From assembly GCA_019237945.1 (NCBI GenBank), contig JAFAOG010000410.1, positions 1-33,790 on the forward strand: DNA of 33,790 bases, written 5' to 3'. Position 1 is the stretch's first letter; each line of letters opens with the position of its first letter. Of the stretch, positions 15,356 to 24,228 are shown piece after piece. This DNA comes from Deltaproteobacteria bacterium. Lineage in GTDB: Bacteria > Myxococcota_A > Polyangia > Haliangiales > Haliangiaceae. Below the pieces are notes generated by a model that did not search any database, was not told where the DNA came from, and saw only the letters and a program-made list of their open reading frames with translations. A program made the translations under genes and the position numbers.

Positions 15356-16768
15356 GTGGAACAGCTCGATGTGATCGTCGTCGGTGCGGGCATCTCGGGC
15401 ATCGATGCCGGCTATCACATCCAGACGAGCTGTCCGTGGGCGTCGTACGCGATCCTCGAGGCGCGCGACGCGATCGGCGGCACGTGGGACCTGTTCCGCT
15501 ATCCGGGCATTCGCTCCGACTCCGACATGCTGACGCTCGGGTTTCCGTTCCGCCCGTGGCCCGGCAGCAAGCTGCTCGCCGATGGTCCTTCGATCCTCGC
15601 GTACGTGCGCGAGACGGCGAGCGTGTTCGGCATCGACAAGCACATCCGCTTCGGTCACGAGGTCGTGCGGGCGGCGTGGTCCTCGGAGACGGCGCGGTGG
15701 CGCGTCGAGGCGCGCATGAAGGACGGCACCACGCGCGAGCTCGAAGCCCGCTTCCTCTACATGTGCTCGGGCTACTACGACTACGCGGCCGGCTACACGC
15801 CGGAGCTGCCGGGGCGCGAGCGCTACCGCGGGCGCATCGTGCATCCGCAGCAATGGACGTCCGACATCGACTACGCGAACAAGCGCGTGATCGTGATCGG
15901 CAGCGGCGCGACGGCCGTGACGCTCGTCCCCGAGCTCGCGAAGCAGGCCGCGCACGTGACGATGCTGCAGCGCTCGCCGACGTACATCATGTCGATCCCC
16001 GCGATCGATCCGCTCGCGAAGTGGCTGCCACGCAGCGCCGCGCGCTGGAAGAACATCGGCCTCGCGATGGCGTTCTACCAGTGGTGTCGTCGCTATCCCG
16101 AGCGCGCGAAGCAGTGGATCGTCGAGCAGGTTCGCAAGCAGCTGCCCGACGGCTACGACCTCTCGCATTTCACGCCGCGCTACAAGCCGTGGGATCAGCG
16201 GCTGTGCTTCGTGCCGGACTCGGATCTGTTCGGCGCGATCAAGGAGGGCAGGGCCTCGGTCGTCACCGATACGATCGATACGTTCACCGAGCGCGGCATC
16301 CGGCTGTCGTCAGGCACCGAGCTCGAGGCCGATCTCGTCGTCACGGCGACCGGGCTGCGCCTCAAGTTCCTCGCCGGCATGGCGGTCACCGTCGACGACA
16401 AGCCGGTCGATGCGCCGTCGCTGCTCGTCTACAAGGGCATGATGCTGTCGGGCGTGCCAAACCTCGCGTTCGCGGTCGGCTACACGAACGCGTCGTGGAC
16501 GCTCAAGTGCGACCTGACGAGCCGCTACGTCTGCCGCCTGCTCGATCACATGCATCGCAAGGGCAAGCGCATGTGCGTGCCGCAGCGCGACCCCTCGGTC
16601 GAGGAGCTGCCGCTGATCGATTTCAACTCCGGCTACGTCACGCGCGCGCTACCGAACCTGCCGAAGCAGGGCGCGAAGGTGCCGTGGCGGCTCTACCAGA
16701 ACTACGCGCTCGATCTCGTGACGCTGCAGCACGGCCGCGTCGACGATCCCGCGATGCAGTTCGCTTAG
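15356..16768 (+). CDS. ethA: EthA-type FAD-dependent Baeyer-Villiger monooxygenase
   Basis: 470 aa. The FAD Rossmann motif is GAGISG at residues 10-15, followed by GGTWDLFRYPGIRSDSDM. The NADPH Rossmann motif is VIVIGSGATAVTLVPEL near 178-194. Between them is YRGRIVHPQQW near 156, which fits the BVMO fingerprint [F/Y]-x-G-x-x-x-H-x-x-x-W. Further segments (YKPWDQRLCFVPDSDLF, KGMMLSGVPNLAF, GYTNASWTLK, PKQGAKVPWRL) closely match my recollection of mycobacterial EthA, the ethionamide-activating monooxygenase. Such enzymes insert oxygen next to ketones or oxidise sulfur using NADPH and O2. The natural substrate is unknown. There is no adjacent EthR-like TetR repressor, unlike mycobacteria. The symbol reflects family recognition, not proven orthology. 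Confidence 0.88.
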   Translation: MEQLDVIVVGAGISGIDAGYHIQTSCPWASYAILEARDAIGGTWDLFRYPGIRSDSDMLTLGFPFRPWPGSKLLADGPSILAYVRETASVFGIDKHIRFGHEVVRAAWSSETARWRVEARMKDGTTRELEARFLYMCSGYYDYAAGYTPELPGRERYRGRIVHPQQWTSDIDYANKRVIVIGSGATAVTLVPELAKQAAHVTMLQRSPTYIMSIPAIDPLAKWLPRSAARWKNIGLAMAFYQWCRRYPERAKQWIVEQVRKQLPDGYDLSHFTPRYKPWDQRLCFVPDSDLFGAIKEGRASVVTDTIDTFTERGIRLSSGTELEADLVVTATGLRLKFLAGMAVTVDDKPVDAPSLLVYKGMMLSGVPNLAFAVGYTNASWTLKCDLTSRYVCRLLDHMHRKGKRMCVPQRDPSVEELPLIDFNSGYVTRALPNLPKQGAKVPWRLYQNYALDLVTLQHGRVDDPAMQFA

Positions 16769-16784
16769 CCGAACCCTCGCGGAA

Positions 16785-16880
16785 GCGCCGAAGGCGCGTT
16801 CCCGCGATGGGTCTCTAGGGCCGGCGGCGCGAAGCGACGCGCGCGCCGAAGGCGCGAGAAGCCGAAGGCTTCCGGCCCTA
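16785..16880. repeat. Cluster of short CGAAG-centred palindromes between convergent genes
   Basis: Three small stem-loops share a CCGAAGG core: GCGCCGAAGGCGC at 16785-16797, the same sequence again around 16842-16856, and GAAGCCGAAGGCTTC around 16857-16872. An outer inverted repeat (TAGGGCCGG at 16816-16824 with CCGGCCCTA at 16872-16880) encloses the last two. The cluster follows the monooxygenase stop and its right arm contains the stop codon of the minus-strand lipoprotein. It may be a bidirectional terminator or a REP-like element. Poly-T is absent. Confidence 0.6.
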
Positions 16881-17090
16881 CGAGAAGGCGGGCGGATTCG
16901 CCGGGTGACGACCGGCGGTGTTGATGTCGATGCGCGTCGCGCCCGGCATCTGGACCGGCGTGCACAGCGACTGGAAGCGCGCGTCGTTGCAGAGGTCGCG
17001 AAGCGGCGGCGCGGGACGCTCGCTGTGCATGGCAGGGCCCTGCTTCGCGCACGCCGTGAGCGCCAGGGCGGCAAGGAGAAGGCTCTTCAT
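16878..17090 (-). CDS. Small lipoprotein, 70 aa
   Basis: From the ATG at 17090 the product begins MKSLLLAALALTACAKQ, a signal peptide with lipobox LTAC. The mature part is about 56 residues, Pro/Arg-rich, with two Cys (DLCNDARFQSLCTPVQ) that could pair. The ORF track start at 17201 adds a Cys-rich, out-of-place extension. I do not recognise a family. Its stop codon is inside the right arm of the inverted repeat at 16816-16880. It starts 46 nt after the phhB stop on the same strand. A TATGCG hexamer lies 5 nt before the ATG. Confidence 0.6.
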   Translation of the reverse strand: MKSLLLAALALTACAKQGPAMHSERPAPPLRDLCNDARFQSLCTPVQMPGATRIDINTAGRHPANPPAFS

Positions 17091-17136
17091 GCGACCGCAT
17101 ATCGCACAGCTGCCTACCCCCGCGCAAGTCCCCCAC

Positions 17137-17403
17137 TCACATAGTCTTTTCGATAGCTTGCGCGAGCTCGACGTCCTTCTCGGTGATCGCATCGCCCGCA
17201 TCGTGCGTCGAGAGGTCGATCACGACCTTGTTGTAGACGTTGCGCCACTCGGGATGGTGGTCGCGCTTCTCGGCCAGTAACGCGACGCGCGTCATGAACG
17301 AGAACGCCGCGACGAAGTCGGCGAACTGCAGCTCGCGATGCAGCTTGCCGCCGACGACGCTCCACGCCGGCACGCGCTTCTTCAGCTCCGCTTCATTGAT
17401 CAT
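17137..17403 (-). CDS. phhB: Pterin-4-alpha-carbinolamine dehydratase
   Basis: 88 aa, normal for the family. The signature [26 protein letters not shown] contains the catalytic His residues H49, H50 and H67 of the [E/D]-K-x-x-H-H-P-x-[W/F] ... T-H-D-x-G pattern. The enzyme dehydrates 4a-hydroxytetrahydrobiopterin so that the cofactor of aromatic amino acid hydroxylases is recycled. The usual partner PhhA is not in the window, so either it is elsewhere or the protein works on another pterin, for example in molybdopterin metabolism as proposed for some bacterial homologues. The start ATGATC is preceded by TAAGCT at 6 nt. It is divergent from lon with a 66-nt spacer. Confidence 0.95.
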   Translation of the reverse strand: MINEAELKKRVPAWSVVGGKLHRELQFADFVAAFSFMTRVALLAEKRDHHPEWRNVYNKVVIDLSTHDAGDAITEKDVELAQAIEKTM

Positions 17404-17409
17404 GTCGCG

Positions 17410-17415
17410 AGCTTA
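17410..17415 (-). promoter_or_regulatory. -10-like TAAGCT, 6 nt before the phhB ATG
   Basis: TAAGCT on the minus strand is followed by 6 nt (CGCGAC) and the ATG of phhB. The spacer between phhB and lon (17404-17469) is only 66 nt, so both promoters must lie in it. A GACCGGCCGGGT palindrome-like segment near 17421-17434 could be an operator, with no known match. Confidence 0.45.
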
Positions 17416-17469
17416 GCCCCCCGACCGGCCGGGTTGCGGCACTGCGTCACCGTACGCATCTCGTTATTC

Positions 17470-19836
<2,367 letters not shown>

Positions 19837-19874
19837 TTCGTGCGACCGGCCCCCGCCCGCCGGCTCCACCCGAT

Positions 19875-20129
19875 GTGGAGAGCATGTTCGGCGAGTTCCT
19901 GGTCCAGCGGCGGGTGCTGGACCGCTTTCAGCTGTTTCGCACGCTCCAGCTGCAGGACCGGGCTCCCGGGACGCGGCTGGGCCATTGCGCGGTCGCCCTC
20001 GGATACGTGCCGGCAAATGCCATCGAGCGGCTGCACCTCGTGTACGCGCTCGCGGAGCCGGAACCGGATCTCGAGACGATGGCGACCGAAGCCTTCGACC
20101 GCGCGGACTTCGTGATCGAGCTGGAGTAG
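19875..20129 (+). CDS. Small helical protein, possible GspE/MshE N-terminal-like fold
   Basis: 84 aa from GTG 19875; ATG 19884 is an alternative. The pattern EFLVQRRVLDRFQLFRTLQLQDRAPGTRLG then HCAVALGYV resembles the repeated L-V-x-x-G-x-[L/I] ... A-L-x-x-Q ... G-x-x-L-G-x-x-[L/A]-[V/L]-x-x-G-[Y/L] helices of the GspE N-terminal/MshEN family, which bind partner proteins or cyclic di-GMP. Only one such unit is present, and the similarity is by eye and weak. The last 25 residues are acidic. It starts 38 nt after lon and could be read through from it. Confidence 0.6.
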   Translation: MESMFGEFLVQRRVLDRFQLFRTLQLQDRAPGTRLGHCAVALGYVPANAIERLHLVYALAEPEPDLETMATEAFDRADFVIELE

Positions 20130-20158
20130 CCGGCACGGATGCTGCTGTAGCGAAGGAC

Positions 20159-20551
20159 GTGCGTTGTCGCTCGCTGCTGTTTGGAATGGTACTCGCCGCG
20201 TCGACGGCGCACGCACAGCCGGTCCTGCATGTTACGGCCGCGCCCGCGCAGACGCGCACGTTGCTCGCGGCGCTCGGTGAATTGCCGAGCACGGTCGATG
20301 TCTCGTTGACGCGCGTCGACGTCACACCCGATGCACAAGGGCTCGCGGTGCGCGTCGAGCTGCGCGCGCTGGTGTCGGACGAGGCGGGAAGGATCCTGTG
20401 GTCGTCGGCGGTCCACGCGACGGCGAAAGGTGCGGCGCGCGATCGCAAGCTGATCGAACAGGATGCGCTTGATGCGGCGGCACGCGAGCTCGCGAAGCAG
20501 GTGCGCGCTCGTGCTAGCGTCGCGACCGCGTGGAATCGCTCGTCCACCTGA
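20159..20551 (+). CDS. Secreted protein of unknown function, 130 aa
   Basis: From GTG 20159, preceded by GAAGGA as a plausible ribosome binding site, the product begins RCRSLLFGMVLAASTAHA-QP, a clear signal peptide. The mature part has beta strands (TVDVSLTRVDVTPDAQGLAVRVELRALVSDEAGRILWSSAVHATAKG) followed by a C-terminal helix (DRKLIEQDALDAAARELAKQVRAR). This pattern resembles periplasmic lipoproteins with a strand-helix sandwich, but no family is recognised. The ORF track start at 19985 overlaps the gene before it. The end of the gene overlaps the next start by 22 nt. Confidence 0.6.
   Translation: MRCRSLLFGMVLAASTAHAQPVLHVTAAPAQTRTLLAALGELPSTVDVSLTRVDVTPDAQGLAVRVELRALVSDEAGRILWSSAVHATAKGAARDRKLIEQDALDAAARELAKQVRARASVATAWNRSST
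20515..20520 (+). promoter_or_regulatory. TAGCGT hexamer, 9 nt before the GTG of the phosphatase gene
   Basis: TAGCGT is identical to the -10-like hexamer of the 6774 gene. It sits inside the coding sequence of the preceding gene and 9 nt before GTG 20530. The spacing is 3 nt longer than at the genes with the exact 6-nt gap. Confidence 0.25.
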
Positions 20552-21147
20552 TCCGCCACGGCAAGGTCTACAACCCCGACAACATTCGCTACGGGCGTGC
20601 GCCCGGGTTTCATCTGTCGGACCTCGGTCGCGCGCAGGCGAAGGCGGCCGGGCAGTTCATGAAGACGCAGGCGCCGCTCGTCGCCCTCATCAGCTCGCCG
20701 CTCGAACGTGCCGCCGAGACGGCGGCGATCATCGCGGGCGAGATCGGATTCGCGACGCCGGTGCCGACCGACGAGCGGCTGCTCGAGTCGCTCAACCGGT
20801 TCGACGGCCTGCACCGCTACGCGGTCCTGCAGCCGTGGCGATGGCCAAAGCTGTGGAACCCGTTCGCGCCGTCGTGGGGCGAGTCGTTCAAGCAGATCGC
20901 CGCGCGCATGCGATCGGTGATCGAGGAGCGGCGCGTGGCCGGGGCGGCGATCGCCCTCGTCTCGCATCAGGCGCCGATCTGGATCGCGCGCCAGTCGTAC
21001 GAGGCACCGGGCCGCGTGCCGTGGCTCGCGCGGCGCGGCGTGCGGTGCACGCAGGCATCGGTGACGACGCTGCGCTTCGAGGGCGATCGCTACCTCGGCC
21101 ACACGTACTGGGCGCCGCCCGACGACGTGCAGCCATCCGTGACCTAG
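20530..21147 (+). CDS. Histidine phosphatase superfamily protein (phosphoglycerate mutase-like)
   Basis: 205 aa. The catalytic motif is LIRHGKV with R9, H10, G11. Further motifs are SSPLERAAETAAIIA (the second arginine of the phosphate pocket) and a late LVSHQAPIW with the second catalytic His. This is the branch 1 histidine phosphatase pattern in which H10 is transiently phosphorylated. Substrates in the superfamily range from phosphosugars to nucleotides and cobalamin intermediates, and nothing in the sequence or neighbours specifies one. The GTG overlaps the end of the previous gene by 22 nt. Its TAG stop shares CTAG with the stop of the convergent bacteriocin-like gene. Confidence 0.9.
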   Translation: MESLVHLIRHGKVYNPDNIRYGRAPGFHLSDLGRAQAKAAGQFMKTQAPLVALISSPLERAAETAAIIAGEIGFATPVPTDERLLESLNRFDGLHRYAVLQPWRWPKLWNPFAPSWGESFKQIAARMRSVIEERRVAGAAIALVSHQAPIWIARQSYEAPGRVPWLARRGVRCTQASVTTLRFEGDRYLGHTYWAPPDDVQPSVT

Positions 21148-21479
21148 CGGCCGCGGATCTGGTTCCACGCGTCGGCCGCCGCGCCACCGACCCAGCCGAG
21201 CCCCGCGCCGGCCGCCGCGCCGACGGTCGCGCCCGTCGCGCCGCCGAGCATCGCGCCCGCGTAGCCGCCGCCGACGGTGCCCGCACCGGGGATCACGGCC
21301 GTGCCCGCCGCGCCGAGGACGCCCGCGCCCGCGAGTGCACCCGCGGTTCCACCGGCGGCGCCGCCGAGCGCTCCGCCGGCCGCTGCGTAGCGGTTGCCGT
21401 TGTCGACCATGCGGTTGAGGTCGAAGCCGCCGTTGACGTCCTGGAGCTGCGTGATGTCGATCGTGGTGAAGTTGTGCAT
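21144..21479 (-). CDS. Double-glycine leader, glycine-rich bacteriocin-like peptide
   Basis: 111 aa from ATG 21479, preceded by a strong Shine-Dalgarno (AGGAGA, 7 nt before the ATG). The leader MHNFTTIDITQLQDVNGG ends in Gly17-Gly18 and has the leucine/valine spacing of class II bacteriocin and microcin leaders cleaved by C39 peptidase ABC exporters. The 93-residue mature part starts FDLNRMVDN and becomes a Gly/Ala-rich hydrophobic stretch with repeated GxxxG/GGxxG motifs, ending WNQIRGR. This composition matches pore-forming class IIb peptides of the lactobin/cerein type. The ORF track extends the frame far upstream into argC and misses this start. No exporter, immunity gene or C39 peptidase is in the window, so the peptide may be orphan or served from elsewhere. 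Antibacterial activity is inference. Confidence 0.75.
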   Translation of the reverse strand: MHNFTTIDITQLQDVNGGFDLNRMVDNGNRYAAAGGALGGAAGGTAGALAGAGVLGAAGTAVIPGAGTVGGGYAGAMLGGATGATVGAAAGAGLGWVGGAAADAWNQIRGR

Positions 21480-21554
21480 GTGGTTGTCTCCTGTGTCCCG
21501 CTCCTTGTGCAGCGGATGTGCCGCGCGTAGCTGCGCGAAACCACGCAGCGCGGG

Positions 21555-21593
21555 TCGCATGCGACGTCGCAGCCGGTTTCCAGATTGGAAACC
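21555..21593. promoter_or_regulatory. Overlapping palindromes between argC and the bacteriocin-like gene
   Basis: TCGCATGCGA (21555-21564) and GCGACGTCGC (21561-21570) are perfect 10-nt palindromes that overlap by 4 nt. GGTTTCC-AGATT-GGAAACC (21575-21593) is a perfect 7-bp stem with a 5-nt loop just after the argC stop (21605). The stem may end argC transcription and the palindromes may be an operator for the peptide gene, which starts about 75 nt further on. Confidence 0.4.
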
Positions 21594-21604
21594 ACGGTGC
21601 GCGA

Positions 21605-22513
21605 TCAGTGCTCGACGCCGCTCAGCTCGGGCAAGCCGAGCATCAGGTTCGCGTTCTGAACGGCGGCGCCGCTCGCGCCCTTGCCGAGGTTGTCGAGACG
21701 CGCGACGAGGAGCGCCTGCTGCGTGCGATCGTTCGCGAACACGAACAGCTCGACGCGATCGGTGTGGTTCGCCGCCTCGGGATCGAGGAAGGCGCCGGGC
21801 TCGTCGTTCAGCGGATGCACGGTGACGAGCGGCTCGCCGGCAAAGTGATCGACGAGCGCGGCGTGGAGCGTCGCGCCCGCGGCCGGCGATCGCGAGAGAG
21901 GCACGTGAACCAGCATGCCGCGCGCGAAGTTGCCGACGGCCGGCGTGAAGAGCGGCGGATGAGCGAGGAGCGCGTGCGCCTGCATCTCCGCGACGTGCTT
22001 GTGCGCGAGCGACAGCCCGTACGCGCGGAACGCGGCGAGGCCACCTCGCTCGTACTCCGCGGTCATCTTCGCCCCGCCGCCGGTGTAGCCGGAGATCGCA
22101 TGTGTGGTGACGGCGGCATCGGCGGGCAGGATGCCGCGCTCGCGCAGCGGGCGGACCAGCGCGAGGAAGCCGGTCGGATAGCAGCCGGGATTCGCGACGC
22201 GAGGCGCGGCCGCGATCTGCTCGCGCTGCCCGCGCGTCAGCTCGGCGAAGCCGTACGGCCACGCGGTGCGGTGGGCGGTCGATGCATCGAGCACGCGCGT
22301 GTTGTCGATCAGCGCGACCGTGTCGCGGGCCGCGTCATCCGGCAGACACAGGATCACGAGGTCGACCTCGTTGACGACGGCGCGCTTCGCCGCCGGGTCC
22401 TTCGCGCGCTCGCGCGGCAGCGAGACGAGGTCGACGTCACGCCGGCCGGCAAGGCGCTGGCGGATCTCGAGCCCGGTCGTGCCGTGCTCGCCGTCGATAA
22501 ACACCCGTTTCAC
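21605..22513 (-). CDS. argC: N-acetyl-gamma-glutamyl-phosphate reductase, class 2
   Basis: 302 aa from GTG 22513 ([14 protein letters not shown]), the usual opening of class 2 ArgC. The ORF track start (GTG 22537) adds 8 residues without family support, and TAGGCT lies 7 nt before the start chosen here. The NADP-binding motif [10 protein letters not shown] is followed by the catalytic Cys in [25 protein letters not shown] and a C-terminal [15 protein letters not shown] complete the family pattern. The enzyme reduces N-acetylglutamyl phosphate to the semialdehyde in arginine synthesis. Class 2 proteins lack the insert of the longer class 1. No other arg gene is in the window. It is divergent from the DUF3943-like gene with a 104-nt spacer. 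Confidence 0.95.
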   Translation of the reverse strand: MKRVFIDGEHGTTGLEIRQRLAGRRDVDLVSLPRERAKDPAAKRAVVNEVDLVILCLPDDAARDTVALIDNTRVLDASTAHRTAWPYGFAELTRGQREQIAAAPRVANPGCYPTGFLALVRPLRERGILPADAAVTTHAISGYTGGGAKMTAEYERGGLAAFRAYGLSLAHKHVAEMQAHALLAHPPLFTPAVGNFARGMLVHVPLSRSPAAGATLHAALVDHFAGEPLVTVHPLNDEPGAFLDPEAANHTDRVELFVFANDRTQQALLVARLDNLGKGASGAAVQNANLMLGLPELSGVEH

Positions 22514-22520
22514 CAGCGCC

Positions 22521-22526
22521 AGCCTA
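22521..22526 (-). promoter_or_regulatory. TAGGCT hexamer, 7 nt before the argC start
   Basis: TAGGCT on the minus strand is followed by 7 nt and GTG 22513. The spacing is one base longer than the 6 nt found at other genes. It supports the shorter argC start over GTG 22537, which lies upstream of the hexamer. Confidence 0.3.
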
Positions 22527-22617
22527 GCGCGGATCACGCCGTGTTCACGCGCTGCGCACGAGGAGGTGACGCGCCAGTCGAGGCGACCTCACGCGCAGCA
22601 GCCCCACGCTTGGAGGC

Positions 22618-23841
22618 ATGTCGCGTTCGCTGGTTGCCGCCATCCTCCTCGCCTCGACCGCTGCTCACGCCGATCCGCTGTCGCTTCACGACACCGCGCG
22701 TCCGCGCGAGCGTCACCACATGCGCATGGCACTCGAGCTCGGCGCGATCTTCGGCATCGGCCACGAGTGGTACTGGCGCGACAACGGCGCTCCCAACGCC
22801 GTCGACTGGCAGCTGCCGCACGGCCTGCGCGCCGCCGGCATCAAGCTGACGAGCACGAACGGCTGGCGCTTCGACGGCAATCCGTACGCGATCAACGCCG
22901 TGTGCCACCCGCTGTTCGGCACGCTGACGACGTACCTCGCCCGCGAGAACGGCTACTCGCTCGCCGAGTCGTTCTTGATCAGCACGCTCGCCTCCGGCAC
23001 GTGGGAGACGTTCCTCGAGCTGCGCGAGTACGGCAGCCTCAACGACGTGATGATGACGTCGCCGGCCGGCCTGCCGCTCGGCGAGACGGCGTACCAGCTC
23101 GTCCACCACTGGCGCGAGGCGAGCTACGACGTCGGCGCGGGCATCGGCGTCGAGAACGGCGCGGGCTTTGCGGAGACCTCGATGCATGTCGGCGTCAATC
23201 ACGTCGCGCTCGCGGCCGACGTGGCGACCGATGCGGCGGGCGTGCGCTCGGTCGACGTCGCGGCGAAGACGAAGCTCGGCGCGCACGTCGCGAGCGAGCT
23301 CGACTACCACGATGTCGCGGCGCGGCCGGAGCGCGAGTGGGACAAGAACACGATGATCGCGATCGGCCCGACGTGGGAGATGCGCACGCGCGCCGTCGGC
23401 CTCGACGTCTACGTGGGCGCCGATGCATACGTCGACTTCGCGATGCTCAAGAGCGAGGCGTTCGCGTCGTGGCGCGCCGATCATCCGATGGCGACGCTGC
23501 GCAACGTGCTGATGGATCGCCCGCAGCCCTACTATTACGGCGCCGGCGTCTCCGTCGATCCGCGCGTCGCGGTCTCGACGAACGGCTTCACGCTCGGCGC
23601 CAAGCTCACCGGCTCGCGCACCAGCTCGCTCGATGGCCACGACCGCGATCAGGAGATCGTCGACACGCACCTCCACATGACCGACACCGACATGCGCGGC
23701 GAGGCGTGGCTCGGCTACACGCGCGACGACTTGTCGGTCACGCTCGACGGCCGCGTCCACCGCCGCACCGGCACCGCGAACGAGGTCGACGCGGCGACGG
23801 GCGAGCGCACGGCGGTGCTCGCGGTCGGCTATCGGATCTAG
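22618..23841 (+). CDS. Secreted DUF3943-like outer-membrane protein
   Basis: 407 aa, ATG with GGAGG just before it, so this gene has a normal leader. The signal peptide is SRSLVAAILLASTAAHA-DP. The segment NPYAINAVCHPLFGTLTTYLARENGYSLAESFLISTLASGTWETFLE has the pattern of DUF3943 (short N-P-x-x x-x-x-x-H-P-x-x-G then a helix with an aromatic ESF-type core). The C-terminal two-thirds is made of alternating strands and ends VLAVGYRI, consistent with a beta-barrel. I name the family from memory with moderate certainty and no molecular function is known for it. Its TAG stop forms the first half of the -10-like hexamer of the next gene. Confidence 0.7.
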   Translation: MSRSLVAAILLASTAAHADPLSLHDTARPRERHHMRMALELGAIFGIGHEWYWRDNGAPNAVDWQLPHGLRAAGIKLTSTNGWRFDGNPYAINAVCHPLFGTLTTYLARENGYSLAESFLISTLASGTWETFLELREYGSLNDVMMTSPAGLPLGETAYQLVHHWREASYDVGAGIGVENGAGFAETSMHVGVNHVALAADVATDAAGVRSVDVAAKTKLGAHVASELDYHDVAARPEREWDKNTMIAIGPTWEMRTRAVGLDVYVGADAYVDFAMLKSEAFASWRADHPMATLRNVLMDRPQPYYYGAGVSVDPRVAVSTNGFTLGAKLTGSRTSSLDGHDRDQEIVDTHLHMTDTDMRGEAWLGYTRDDLSVTLDGRVHRRTGTANEVDAATGERTAVLAVGYRI

Positions 23842-23844
23842 ACT
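23839..23844 (+). promoter_or_regulatory. -10-like TAGACT formed by a stop codon, 6 nt before the ATG at 23851
   Basis: The TAG stop of the DUF3943-like gene opens TAGACT, which ends 6 nt (CGCCGC) before ATG 23851. No Shine-Dalgarno is present in the gap. This is the same arrangement as at 15344 and 33066-33071. Confidence 0.5.
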
Positions 23845-23850
23845 CGCCGC

Positions 23851-24228
23851 ATGGCGACGACGGACAACCCCTATCGCGTCGGTGCAGAACCGATCCAGCA
23901 GCTCATCGTGACGACCGGCAATGATGTCGCCGGTCATCGCATCACGAAGTACCTCGCGATCGTCCGCGGCATCGTCGTGCGCTCGCCGAGCTTCGGCAAG
24001 AGCTTCATCGGCGCGTTCCGCTCGCTCGGCGGCGGCAACATCAAGGAGTTCGTCGAGGTGTGCGAGCAGGGCCGCCACGAGGCGTACGAGATGATGATCG
24101 CGCATGCCCAGGAGCTCGGCGCCGACGCGATCGTCGGCATGCGCTACGACGCGACCGAGTTCTACCAGGGCACGACCGAGGTGCTCGCCTACGGCACCGC
24201 CGTTCGCATCGAGCCCGAGGTGCGCTAG
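23851..24228 (+). CDS. YbjQ/UPF0145 family protein
   Basis: 125 aa. The core is QLIVTTGNDVAGHRITKYLAIVRGIVVRS, then GRHEAYEMMIAHAQELGADAIVGMRYDAT, which matches the conserved UPF0145/YbjQ (DUF74) block (V-x-G-x-x-I-x-x-Y-L-G-x-V-x-G, then R-x-x-A-x-x-x-M-x-x-x-A-x-x-x-G-A-[N/D]-A-[I/V]-[V/I]-x-[V/M]-R). The family forms pentameric rings, and a heavy-metal-binding role has been suggested but not shown generally. No other domain is fused. Its TAG stop is shared as CTAG with the convergent DUF2236 gene. Confidence 0.9.
   Translation: MATTDNPYRVGAEPIQQLIVTTGNDVAGHRITKYLAIVRGIVVRSPSFGKSFIGAFRSLGGGNIKEFVEVCEQGRHEAYEMMIAHAQELGADAIVGMRYDATEFYQGTTEVLAYGTAVRIEPEVR

Noticed and set aside
14135-16168. 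Minus-strand ORF of 677 aa opposite the kinase and monooxygenase genes
   Set aside because: Both genes on the plus strand have full catalytic motifs, and this ORF has none.
16785-16880. Palindromes that might be ends of an insertion sequence
   Set aside because: There is no transposase, no target-site duplication and no matching terminal repeat further away.
22514-22537. Longer ArgC start at GTG 22537
   Set aside because: Class 2 ArgC proteins begin close to the [11 protein letters not shown] motif and the TAGGCT hexamer lies downstream of this start.
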